64,000 bases of DNA, from assembly GCA_963601185.1 (NCBI GenBank), contig CAVCEE010000016.1:1-64000 (forward strand). The letters are read 5' to 3'. The DNA comes from Limisoma sp963601185. Its GTDB lineage: Bacteria; Bacteroidota; Bacteroidia; Bacteroidales; Muribaculaceae. The translations under genes were made by a program, and so were the position numbers. Below the pieces are notes generated by a model. That model did not search any database. It was not told the origin of the DNA and saw nothing but the letters and a program-made list of their open reading frames with translations. Shown piece by piece: positions 33,830 to 41,922 of this stretch (its first letter is position 1; every line of letters starts with the position of its first letter).

Positions 33830-35158
33830 TTATGAAATTGCTTCTATGAGTTTGATGGCGTCGACATACTGCGCAATGCCTTCCGCCACTTTCTTGGCGT
33901 CGCTCATTGCCAGCACCACCGTCGACGGACGGTTAACCACGTCGCCGCCGGCAAAGACGCCCTTGCGCGTTGTCATACCGTAGGGCGTTTCGCGAGTGAG
34001 CACATATCCACGGTCGTCCACCTCGATGCCCTCGGTGGTAGAGACGATGCGGCTTGCCGGCTGCGAGCCTACTGCCATTATCACCTTGTCGGCCTCTTCC
34101 GTGTGTCGCTCGCCGTCGCACTCGATAACCACTTCGGTTATCTCGCCAGCCTCGTCGTGGATGTCGACGATGCTCGATTTCCACTCAAACGCCACACCTT
34201 CAGCCACCGCCTCGTCATACTCGGAGTGGAGAGCCGCCATTTCGTTGATGGTGCGGTGATAGACGATGGTTACCTTTCCGGCACCCATACGCACTGCCGA
34301 GCGTGCGGCATCCATCGCAGTGTTGCCACACCCAATCACGAGCACCTTGTCACCCTCCGTCACCGGCACTTCATCGCGGCTAAGGTTTCCCTCATTGTAG
34401 AGGCTCACCTGACGGAGGAAATATATTGCCTGACGCACACCGTGCAGGTGTCCGCCCATAATCTGAAGTTTCTTGGGTTTTGCAGTGCCCGTTCCCATAA
34501 AGATGGCATCGAAGCCCTGCGCAAATAGTTGGTCTACGTTAAGGTCTGATCCGACCGTGGTGTTGCAGTGGAACGTAACGCCGAGTTCCTCAATCTTGCG
34601 GATTTCGCGGCGCACCACCTCCTTGGGCAAGCGGTATTCGGGGATGCCGAACATCAGTACGCCGCCAGGTTCAGGCTCCATCTCAAACACGTCGATGGCA
34701 AACCCCTTGCGAGCCAAGTCGCCAGCCACGGCAAGTCCAGCCGGACCGCTGCCAATCACAGCCACATGGCCGCGCGACTTCTGCGGCAGTTTCTCGCGGA
34801 TTAGTTGCATATCGCCGTCGAAATCAGCGACAAAACGTTCCAACTTGCCAATCGACACCGGTCTGCCCTTGCGTCCGAGCACGCAATGCCCTTCGCACTG
34901 CCGCTCGTGGGGGCACACACGACCGCAAACCGCCGGCAGATTGCTCTTGCCGTTGATTATGTGCATCGCGTTTCCGAGATTGCCCATCGAAAGTTCGTGA
35001 ATCCAGTCGGGAATGTCCTGACTGATTGGGCATCCTTGCCGACACTGCGGCACCTTGCAATGCAGACATCGCTTTGCCTCATTGATTGCCTCGAGCATCG
35101 AAAAACTTCCGTTGGTCTCTGAAAAACGTTCTTTTGACTTTGCCGCCCCTTCCATCAT
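33830..35158 (-). CDS. GltD-like NAD(P)-dependent oxidoreductase (glutamate synthase small-subunit type)
   Basis: A 442-residue flavoprotein. The N-terminal domain binds two [4Fe-4S] clusters (AKRCLHCKVPQCRQGCPISQ and VCGRVCPHERQCEGHC). VAVIGSGPAGLAVAGDLARKG binds FAD, VLVIGCGNTAMDAARSAVRMG binds NAD(P)H, and GVFAGGDVV closes the FAD site. These proteins pass reducing power from NADPH to a partner such as the glutamate synthase large subunit or NfnA-like ferredoxin protein. No gltB or nfnA gene is adjacent, so the partner is uncertain. A TTG at 35209 is in frame, but it lies upstream of the expected transcript start, so the ATG at 35158 is used. Confidence 0.9.
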   Translation of the reverse strand: MMEGAAKSKERFSETNGSFSMLEAINEAKRCLHCKVPQCRQGCPISQDIPDWIHELSMGNLGNAMHIINGKSNLPAVCGRVCPHERQCEGHCVLGRKGRPVSIGKLERFVADFDGDMQLIREKLPQKSRGHVAVIGSGPAGLAVAGDLARKGFAIDVFEMEPEPGGVLMFGIPEYRLPKEVVRREIRKIEELGVTFHCNTTVGSDLNVDQLFAQGFDAIFMGTGTAKPKKLQIMGGHLHGVRQAIYFLRQVSLYNEGNLSRDEVPVTEGDKVLVIGCGNTAMDAARSAVRMGAGKVTIVYHRTINEMAALHSEYDEAVAEGVAFEWKSSIVDIHDEAGEITEVVIECDGERHTEEADKVIMAVGSQPASRIVSTTEGIEVDDRGYVLTRETPYGMTTRKGVFAGGDVVNRPSTVVLAMSDAKKVAEGIAQYVDAIKLIEAIS

Positions 35159-35187
35159 CGTGAATTTAAGATATTCGTATTCCGCTG

Positions 35188-35218
35188 CAAAATTAGTATA
35201 CTTACTCAAATTCGCAAA
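35188..35218 (-). promoter_or_regulatory. Consensus promoter of the GltD-like gene
   Basis: Minus strand TTTG (35218-35215), 19 bases, TAATTTTG (35195-35188). It places transcription start downstream of the TTG at 35209 and so fixes the start codon. Confidence 0.82.
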
Positions 35219-35272
35219 CCTAAAACGAAAGTTTTTACTTTCATTACGAAAGCACGCAATCTACTAACGCCT

Positions 35273-37711
35273 TTATTTGGCGGCTTTAATTACCTTTTTC
35301 GCCACGTCGATGACTATGCGAGCCATTTCGAGGTCGCCGGTATCGGCGTGCTTGCCTCCGCGCTTGTCATTGAGCGCAGAGAGCGGACCTACGGCGCGGT
35401 CAGCGCCAATCATAGTGAACAGCGGCAACATCTTGTGGGCTACGGCAGCAATCGTGGCAAGGTCTGAAGCCTCAACCGCTTTCTCCATTTTCTCCACATT
35501 AGCCTTAGTTTCGGCAACGAACGTCTGCATAATCTCCTTTGCCGCTGCGGCATCGTCGGCGCTGAAAGCCGTAAGCGGACTGAAATCGAACTCGTCCTCG
35601 CCGCTGCCGTCGGCAACCGCCGCTTCAATCACATCGACAATCTCACTTCTGCGGAACGGCTTGTGCAGACAGCCGGCAAAGCCCTCGCCGGCGAGCGATG
35701 CTCTATCCATATCGCTCCGGGCAGTGACCGCAATCACAGGGATGGAAGATGCAGCATCGCAGCCAAGCGAACGGATGTTGCGCAAGAGGTCGAAACCGTT
35801 CATCGCCGGCATTTGGATGTCGGTGAGTACGGCATCATAACCACCTTCGGCAATCTTTATAAACAGTGTCTGCGGTTGCTCGCACGCCTCAACCTCCGCG
35901 CCGAGGCTTCGCAACATCGCTTCCGTGAGTTGCAACTGTAGTCGGTCGTCGTCGATCATCAGCAGACGCAATGGACACGAGAAATGCAAACTTTCGTCCG
36001 CCTTCACCTCCACCGCCGACTCGTCGGCAGCCGTCGAAGGCAACAGCGGCAACGTCACGGTAAAGGTTGTGCCCTTGCCCTCCTTACTATCAATCTTTAT
36101 GTCGCCGCCAAGCAGCACAACGAGTTTTTGGGTTATCGCCAATCCCAGTCCGAAGCCCTCCTGACCCTGCGCACTCTTCAAGCGCGTAAACTCCTGGAAG
36201 ATGCGCTTGCGGTCGTCATCGGAGATGCCGCAGCCAGTATCGGCAACGGAAATCGACAAATTTCCGCCGGCATACCCCACCGTCAGCGACACGCTGCCTT
36301 TTTGTGTAAACTTCAGTGCGTTGGACATAAGGTTTTCTGTGATTTGGCGCAAACGGAACGGATCGCCGTCGAACATGCCAGCCAATGCCGCGTCGCACGA
36401 ATAGTTCAGTTTCAAGCCCTTGGCAGAAGCCATAGGACGGTAACTTGCAGCAACTGCATCGAAGAGTTTGCTGGGATGGAACGGCTCGTTGCTGAGGTCC
36501 ATCTTGTCGGCATCAAGGCGATGATAGTCGAGCAACGAGTTCACGAGGTCAAGCAGATGACGGGCACTGCTCTGCATATTGAGCAGATATTCGTGCTGAC
36601 GCTTGTCAGAAGCAAGTTGTTCAGCCATATCCACATAGCCTATAATCGAGCCCACCGGGGCTTTGATGTCGTGGGTGATTGTGAGCATCAGCCGCTCGCG
36701 CGCATCGAGCAAGTCCTCGGCACGCTTCTTCGCCTTTTCGAGTTCCTGCCGATAGTGGTTGCTTCTGGTGATGTCGCGCCAGATAATCACGAGAAACAGC
36801 AGAGCAAGGACAACCGCCGACAACGCAATTCCGGCAATCTCCCTTGCGGCACGGCGGCGCACCTTCTCCGACTGCATGTGTTTCTCTGCCGCCGTCTTGT
36901 CGCTCTCGTCGACAATCACCGTCAGCAGTTCGCTCACCTTGCGGCTCAACTCGTGGCCGCTAGCGCGCAACGCCGCTGTCTGACCGTGCAAAGCCTCAAT
37001 CTGCGCAAAGCGAGAGCCATCGACCCTTGCGCGCAAACCGGCAAGCATCCGCGCCACCGTGTCGGCAGGGTTTACAAGGTTGGAAACCGTGTCAGTGCGA
37101 TTTTCGGTGGTAGTGGCAGTAACCATATCCGGGTCCTTCTCCTCCTTTGAGAACGCATCGCGCAGACGACCAAAGAAGTTTTTGCGCTTCTTGCGCACGG
37201 CATACTCCGTGGTGGTCTGAGTCTGCGACTGGTGCACACTCGCAGCATCGAGCAATTTGTTCTGGCGCGCTATGAGTTCGTCGATATATTTTCTGTAGAG
37301 TTCATCCGAATTGTCAGCCTCCATAGCCTTCAGGAGGTTCTCCATATTTGTGATTTTCTTGCGCATCAGCACCTTCATCGTGTCAAGACGCGCCAACTGT
37401 ACCTTGTCGCCGACAAGTGCTCGGAGAGAGTCGATTGCCACCGATGCGTTGAGCATAGCCCTCGTGTATGCCGGCAGCATCTCTGCCTGCCCTGCGCTCA
37501 CCGACTGGCCGATGCCTTCGGCTTGATAAAGCCGCGTAACGATGTCGTTGGTGGCACGTTGCCGCTTGTTGATCGACTGCTCGATGCCGTCGGTGCTTGT
37601 AAGGTCGTAGAGCACGCCAAGCACGAACCACGCTGCCGCCACAAACATCGCCAATAGTGCCATATAGCCTATCGCCGCCTTTACTCTCGTTGACAATTTC
37701 AGAATTTTCAT
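35273..37711 (-). CDS. Hybrid sensor histidine kinase with receiver and Hpt domains
   Basis: An 812-residue tripartite phosphorelay protein. Membrane helices at about 14-34 and 292-311 bound a mostly helical sensor region likely in the periplasm. The kinase core has His347 in ITHDIKAPVGS and an ATPase domain (about 455-570, VADTGCGISDDD and GFGLGLAITQKL). A receiver domain (about 588-705) has phospho-acceptor Asp631 in VLTDIQMP. The C-terminus (about 715-812) looks like an Hpt domain with His759 in AHKMLPLF. No response regulator is adjacent, so a separate partner gene must exist elsewhere. It follows the GH13 gene by 36 bases on the same strand, which hints at a starch-related signal, but this is positional only. 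Confidence 0.92.
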   Translation of the reverse strand: MKILKLSTRVKAAIGYMALLAMFVAAAWFVLGVLYDLTSTDGIEQSINKRQRATNDIVTRLYQAEGIGQSVSAGQAEMLPAYTRAMLNASVAIDSLRALVGDKVQLARLDTMKVLMRKKITNMENLLKAMEADNSDELYRKYIDELIARQNKLLDAASVHQSQTQTTTEYAVRKKRKNFFGRLRDAFSKEEKDPDMVTATTTENRTDTVSNLVNPADTVARMLAGLRARVDGSRFAQIEALHGQTAALRASGHELSRKVSELLTVIVDESDKTAAEKHMQSEKVRRRAAREIAGIALSAVVLALLFLVIIWRDITRSNHYRQELEKAKKRAEDLLDARERLMLTITHDIKAPVGSIIGYVDMAEQLASDKRQHEYLLNMQSSARHLLDLVNSLLDYHRLDADKMDLSNEPFHPSKLFDAVAASYRPMASAKGLKLNYSCDAALAGMFDGDPFRLRQITENLMSNALKFTQKGSVSLTVGYAGGNLSISVADTGCGISDDDRKRIFQEFTRLKSAQGQEGFGLGLAITQKLVVLLGGDIKIDSKEGKGTTFTVTLPLLPSTAADESAVEVKADESLHFSCPLRLLMIDDDRLQLQLTEAMLRSLGAEVEACEQPQTLFIKIAEGGYDAVLTDIQMPAMNGFDLLRNIRSLGCDAASSIPVIAVTARSDMDRASLAGEGFAGCLHKPFRRSEIVDVIEAAVADGSGEDEFDFSPLTAFSADDAAAAKEIMQTFVAETKANVEKMEKAVEASDLATIAAVAHKMLPLFTMIGADRAVGPLSALNDKRGGKHADTGDLEMARIVIDVAKKVIKAAK

Positions 37712-37747
37712 CGTTATATGGAGATTTTTGTCCTTTGTTCGGTTTTA

Positions 37748-39661
37748 TTACGGTTCAAGCACGAGCGTTGCGCGCGACGGGAACGACATCTTACCGGTGA
37801 TGGTGACCAACTCGCCCGTAAGCACGTCGCGGAACTTGTCGCCTGGGTGCATAATTTCCGCATAGCGGCTCATGTCCACATCCTTGAGTTCGCCATCAGT
37901 GCCATTCATCAGCACAATGAAGCGGCGGTCGCCAGCACGGCGCTCATAGACATACAGAAGGTTTGACGGCATAAACTGGCGAATCGAGCCTTCCGACACC
38001 GCCTTGTTTCCCTGTCGCCAATGGAGCAGACGGCTCATAAAGTCGAACGCTTCCGCCTGTTGTGCGGTGCGGCCGTCGGCTGCAAACACGCTTGTCTTGT
38101 CGCCGGCGAAACCGCCCGGCATATCAAGGCGCACATATCCGTCGGTAACGGCCTTAGTGCCGTTCATCAGGATTTCCGTGCCATAATAGATTTGCGGTAT
38201 GCCGCGAGTGGTCAGCAAGAACGTCTGTGCCTGTTTCCACTGGCTGAGGTCGGTAGGCTCGGAAGTGAGGAAGCGATCAGTGTCGTGGTTGTCGTAGAAC
38301 GTGAGCAACTTATTGGGGTCGGCATAGAGCATATCGAGAGCCAAGTGGTTCGACAGTCGGTTAAGTCCGTCGCCCCACGGCTTTGTCGGCTCTGTGAATG
38401 CCTTGTTTGCCATCAGGCACAATGGGAAATCCATCACCGTTGGCAATTCCGTGTCAACTGGGTTGAGTTTGTTACCCTTTTGCATGTAGGCGATACTTGC
38501 CTCGCTCTCCAGCCAACTTTCGCCGACGATGTTGAAGTTCGGATATTCCTTTGCCACAGCCTTGTTCCACCGAGCCATAGCCGCCATGTCGGCATACGGA
38601 TAGGTGTCCATACGGATGCCGTTGATGCCGGCATACTCAACCCACCAGATGGAGTTCTGGATAAGATAGGTCATCAAATGGGGGTTGCGCTGATTCAAGT
38701 CGGGCATTGCCGGCACAAACCAGCCTTCCACGGTGTGGCTGTAGTCGTAGTCGCTCACATACGGGTCGTGCACCGTGTTGAGGCGATAGTTGGTGAGCAG
38801 CAGGGAGTCGACGGCAGGGTCGTTAGTGCCGGTTTCCACTGCGTGCTGGATTTTCTTGATGTCGGCAGCCGACGGTTGCGCATTGAGCCAGTCGTGGCTT
38901 GGCAGATCGTAGAGCCAAGGATGATACAGTCCGCAGTGATTGAAAATCATATCCATCACCACCTTGATGCCCTCTTTGTGGCACTCGGCGATAAAGTTGC
39001 GGTAGTCGGCGTTCGTTCCGAAACGCGGGTCAACGCGATAGTAGTCGGTAGTGGCATATCCGTGATAGCAGCCGCCCGGCATATCGTTTTCGAGCACAGG
39101 CGTGAGCCACACTGCCGTCACACCCAATTCCTTGATATAGTCGAGATGGTCGGCAATGCCTTTGATTGTGCCGCCGTGGCGTGCCGAGGGGGCAGTGCGG
39201 TCGATGGTGTAGTCGAAGTGCATATCCTTTTGCTTTGCCACATCGCCGCCATCGGCAAAGCGGTCGGGCATAAGGAGATATAGCACATCCGACGAATCGA
39301 AGCCGCCGTGCGATGCGCCGTCGGCATCACGTTGCAGGAGTTCGTACTGCTTTTTTATCTTGTTCTTGCCAAGGCGGAAGGTGATGTCCATTTTTCCCGG
39401 CTTGGCATCGCTGAGCGACAGATATATGAATTGGTAGTTCGGACTGTCGAGGCGCGCCACAGAGTCAATCTGCACGCCGGGATAGTCAATTTCAGGCACT
39501 GCGTCGCGGATGCCGTTGCCGGTTACCATTATCTGCAACTGGCGACTTTCCATACCTGCCCACCACATCGGGGGTTCCATTTTGTCGACGGTGGTCTTTG
39601 CTCCGGCAAAGGGAGCAATAGCCATCACCGAAGCGGCTGACAACAAGAGTTTTCGTATCAT
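37748..39661 (-). CDS. Family 13 alpha-amylase / neopullulanase-like enzyme
   Basis: A 637-residue exported enzyme. Signal peptide about 1-20; about 25-110 is the N-terminal beta domain of cyclomaltodextrinase/neopullulanase enzymes; the GH13 barrel follows with YLLMPDRFADGG, MDMIFNHCG, nucleophile Asp352 in GIRMDTYPYAD, acid Glu381 in IVGESWLE and Asp460 in FYDNHDTDR. A C-terminal beta domain completes it. This is the plan of SusA, which cuts starch oligosaccharides in the periplasm. It is first in a pair with the hybrid kinase gene. The surface-binding proteins at 10-12.4 kb could serve the same substrate. Confidence 0.95.
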   Translation of the reverse strand: MIRKLLLSAASVMAIAPFAGAKTTVDKMEPPMWWAGMESRQLQIMVTGNGIRDAVPEIDYPGVQIDSVARLDSPNYQFIYLSLSDAKPGKMDITFRLGKNKIKKQYELLQRDADGASHGGFDSSDVLYLLMPDRFADGGDVAKQKDMHFDYTIDRTAPSARHGGTIKGIADHLDYIKELGVTAVWLTPVLENDMPGGCYHGYATTDYYRVDPRFGTNADYRNFIAECHKEGIKVVMDMIFNHCGLYHPWLYDLPSHDWLNAQPSAADIKKIQHAVETGTNDPAVDSLLLTNYRLNTVHDPYVSDYDYSHTVEGWFVPAMPDLNQRNPHLMTYLIQNSIWWVEYAGINGIRMDTYPYADMAAMARWNKAVAKEYPNFNIVGESWLESEASIAYMQKGNKLNPVDTELPTVMDFPLCLMANKAFTEPTKPWGDGLNRLSNHLALDMLYADPNKLLTFYDNHDTDRFLTSEPTDLSQWKQAQTFLLTTRGIPQIYYGTEILMNGTKAVTDGYVRLDMPGGFAGDKTSVFAADGRTAQQAEAFDFMSRLLHWRQGNKAVSEGSIRQFMPSNLLYVYERRAGDRRFIVLMNGTDGELKDVDMSRYAEIMHPGDKFRDVLTGELVTITGKMSFPSRATLVLEP

Positions 39662-39783
39662 AGGACTATAATTTTGTAATTATGCCATAAAAATACGACA
39701 TTCCGCCGAAACTGCGAAATGTGATGCAGCATTAAACTTATTCCGCTTTTATTTGTCTTATATAGTATATACTTGATTCAACG

Positions 39784-40545
39784 ATGAAACATACTGCGAA
39801 CATAAAGATATTTCTGATTGCGGCACTCCTTTCGGTTACAGCAACCGCCAAGGCGTACTCATTGGCAAACGAGACCCTGTACTACGATATAATCTACCAC
39901 TGGGGACTGATATGGAAGCATGCCGGGTCGGCAACGCTCACGATGAAGCATTCTGGCAACTACTACAACGCGATGCTTGCGGCTCGTACCGTTTCGTGGG
40001 CCGACAAGATCTTCACCGTGCGCGACACTCTCAGTTGCACGCTCCAGCCCAAGACCGTCGGTTTCCGCCCGATGCTCTATCGCAAGTCGTCGCACGAGGG
40101 CGACCACTCGGGCATCGACATAGTGAAATATTCATACACCGACAACGCTTGCCTCGCCGAGTGCACACGCATCCGCCCGGAGAAAGCCAACCAGGTAATC
40201 AACTTGGAGGCAAAGGGACAGGCATACGATATGCTCAGCATCTTCTATTTCCTGAGGTCGCTCGACTTCAAGGCAATGTCGCCCGACAAGAACTACGCTA
40301 CCACAATTTTTTCGGGCAAGAAAAAGGAAACGCTGCGCATCAAACTCGTTGGCACAGAAACCATTGAACTGCGCGACGGCTCGAAGCACAAGGCTTACCA
40401 CATATCGTTTACGTTTACCACCGACGGTCAGACAAAGTCGTCCGACGATATGCACACTTGGATTTCGACCGACTCCTCGCACAAGCCGCTGATGATGAAA
40501 GGCAAACTGCCGATTGGCGAGGTGCGTTGCTATCTGCATAGTTGA
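39784..40545 (+). CDS. DUF3108 domain-containing exported protein
   Basis: A 253-residue protein with a signal peptide (about 1-24). The rest is beta-rich and fits DUF3108: ETLYYDIIYHWGLIWKHAGS opens it, YDMLSIFYFLRSLDF lies in the middle and HTWISTDSSHKPLMMKGKLP near the end. Proteins of this group are periplasmic and of unknown function; a lipocalin-like barrel is likely. It is divergent from the GH13 gene and has no downstream partner. Confidence 0.82.
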   Translation: MKHTANIKIFLIAALLSVTATAKAYSLANETLYYDIIYHWGLIWKHAGSATLTMKHSGNYYNAMLAARTVSWADKIFTVRDTLSCTLQPKTVGFRPMLYRKSSHEGDHSGIDIVKYSYTDNACLAECTRIRPEKANQVINLEAKGQAYDMLSIFYFLRSLDFKAMSPDKNYATTIFSGKKKETLRIKLVGTETIELRDGSKHKAYHISFTFTTDGQTKSSDDMHTWISTDSSHKPLMMKGKLPIGEVRCYLHS

Positions 40546-40593
40546 CAGTCCTTTATAGGTTTTATTCTTTTATCAAGAGCGAAATAATGCTAC

Positions 40594-40619
40594 AAAAATA
40601 TGTTTTAAAACATATTTTT
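40594..40619. promoter_or_regulatory. Perfect 26-bp palindrome, likely operator
   Basis: Two 13-base arms, AAAAATATGTTTT and its exact complement, with no spacer. The centre (40606.5) is 48.5 bases before the -7 box at 40655, close to the 49.5 bases of the palindrome at 54602-54619. The core ATGTT-TTAA-AACAT is shared with the sites at 54.6-55.1 kb. Confidence 0.65.
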
Positions 40620-40631
40620 AACACTTTTCCC

Positions 40632-40662
40632 TTGATAACTCCAGATTTTGGTATTACCTTTG
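40632..40662 (+). promoter_or_regulatory. Promoter of the 37-codon gene
   Basis: TTGA (40632-40635), 19 bases, TACCTTTG (40655-40662). Transcription would start near 40667, giving an 80-base leader. Confidence 0.7.
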
Positions 40663-40746
40663 CACCAGAGAAAAGAAAAAGATTGTTTTAGGTAAGAGGA
40701 GCGCAAGAGAGCGGTCATAATTTTAAAAATTTGAAAGGACACTATT

Positions 40747-40860
40747 ATGAAAACAACAACTAATTACTCAACGAGAGTTAAGGTGAATCCGTCACATAGT
40801 TTCCATCCAAACGCATCACTTCTGATGCAACGCAAGGGCTATGTAGCCGGAGTCAACTAA
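40747..40860 (+). CDS. Candidate 37-residue peptide gene
   Basis: ATG to TAA encodes a basic peptide that begins MKTTTNYSTRVKVNPSHSF and ends QRKGYVAGVN. It has no signal peptide, no membrane helix and no cysteine. It has a complete transcription unit of its own: a palindromic operator, a good promoter, an AAAGGA sequence 7 bases before the ATG, and a terminator at 40938. It is not a shadow of another gene, since the surrounding 490 bases hold no other frame of note. I do not recognise the peptide. It could be a small protein with a real function, a leader peptide, or part of a small RNA. Confidence 0.55.
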   Translation: MKTTTNYSTRVKVNPSHSFHPNASLLMQRKGYVAGVN

Positions 40861-40937
40861 TCAGGACTCTCAACATTTTTTGAATTGGCAGCGATTGCCA
40901 TTATTTTAGATTTCTCATAGTTATTAAATAGTTAGGT

Positions 40938-40966
40938 ACCGACTCTGGTGTGAGCCGGTTTTTTTA
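40938..40966 (+). terminator. Terminator of the 37-codon unit
   Basis: ACCGACTC pairs with GAGCCGGT with one mismatch and is followed by seven T. Confidence 0.8.
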
Positions 40967-41011
40967 TGCCCGAATTTCAGCACAATTTCCCGGCTTACAC
41001 TATCTTTTCAT

Positions 41012-41019
41012 TATCTTTG
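41012..41019 (+). promoter_or_regulatory. -7 box of the lipoprotein gene at 41038
   Basis: TATCTTTG, 18 bases before the ATG, so the leader is only about 14 bases. Confidence 0.7.
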
Positions 41020-41037
41020 CGTAATTAAAACATCAAT

Positions 41038-41655
41038 ATGCTTAAAATCCAGAAAACATTACTCATTGCAGTGCTCGCCGTTGTGGCAATAGCCTGCGCA
41101 TCGGGCAAAAAGGAGCAGAAAAAGGAGGTTGCCCAGCCCGCCCTTTCCGAACAGTTAATAGGCAGTTGGACTACCGAGGGCAGCGCCGAGCAGATTGACG
41201 AGTACCTGATGGCTGGCTACGGTCAGCAGATTGTGCTCAACGCCGACAGCACTTTCGAGATGAGTGTAGTGATGAGCATATCGGGCATGATGCCCTACGA
41301 TGCCGCCGCAGTGCCTGTCACTGCAACATTCGGCGCAGAGATGAAGGGGAAATACACGGTCGGTGACAAAAGTATGACGCTTATCTACGACGGCAAATCA
41401 ATAGTTGCCCACATGAGTCCTGACGATGTTTCGGTCGACACCAGCGAATATGCCGGACAACTGGATAGCGATGAGGTGAAGGCCGCCCTGCTCGAACGGC
41501 TCTCTTCCACCGGGCTGACGCAGGAGATGCTTGAACACAGCCTCAAGGAAACGGTCAAAGGCCACAGCCGCGACACCTTCACCGGCGTAACGGTGAAAGA
41601 CGACCGCCTACAAATGACCCTCGACGGCTCAACGACAATCTACATCCGCGACTAA
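41038..41655 (+). CDS. Small lipoprotein of unknown function
   Basis: A 205-residue lipoprotein; the lipobox VVAIAC puts the lipidated cysteine at 20. A Lys/Glu-rich linker (KKEQKKEVAQ) follows. About 38-205 look like a lipocalin-type barrel: LIGSWTTEGSAEQ at its start is the usual Gly-x-Trp motif, and later strands include GKYTVGDKSMTLIY and DDRLQMTLDGSTTIYIRD. Many Bacteroidales carry such DUF4923/lipocalin-like envelope proteins, with no known task. The gene stands alone; repeat fragments follow it. Confidence 0.7.
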   Translation: MLKIQKTLLIAVLAVVAIACASGKKEQKKEVAQPALSEQLIGSWTTEGSAEQIDEYLMAGYGQQIVLNADSTFEMSVVMSISGMMPYDAAAVPVTATFGAEMKGKYTVGDKSMTLIYDGKSIVAHMSPDDVSVDTSEYAGQLDSDEVKAALLERLSSTGLTQEMLEHSLKETVKGHSRDTFTGVTVKDDRLQMTLDGSTTIYIRD

Positions 41656-41715
41656 CGCGCACCTACGGCGCGAGTAGTGCCCACTACAGGGCACAATAGT
41701 TCCATTGTTATCAAG
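41655..41715. repeat. Fragment of the palindromic repeat family
   Basis: GCGCACCTACGGCGCG and TGCCCACTACAGGGCA, followed by TTGTTATCAA, match palindromes of the repeats at 12.6 and 20.7 kb but without the central GGCTGAAGCC stem. The 41656-41870 gap holds nothing else I can support. Confidence 0.55.
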
Positions 41716-41870
41716 AAATGAAAGCGATCTGTATTAGACCGTCTGAGTTGTTATGCCTATTCGCCCTAAATGCGTTTTAGATTGATACCACTTTAAGGGT
41801 CTACAATCAAAAAAATTTTCATACACTGGACTTACAGTTAGAGCCGACAAATGAGAGAGTATGCCACTGC

Positions 41871-41910
41871 AATAAAAAAGCCGGCTCCTGGTGGGGCCGG
41901 CTTTTTTATT
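41871..41910. terminator. Strong bidirectional terminator
   Basis: AATAAAAAAGCCGGC and GCCGGCTTTTTTATT are exact complements; it serves the C10 gene ending at 41923. Confidence 0.9.
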
Positions 41911-41922
41911 GCGGAAGGATTG

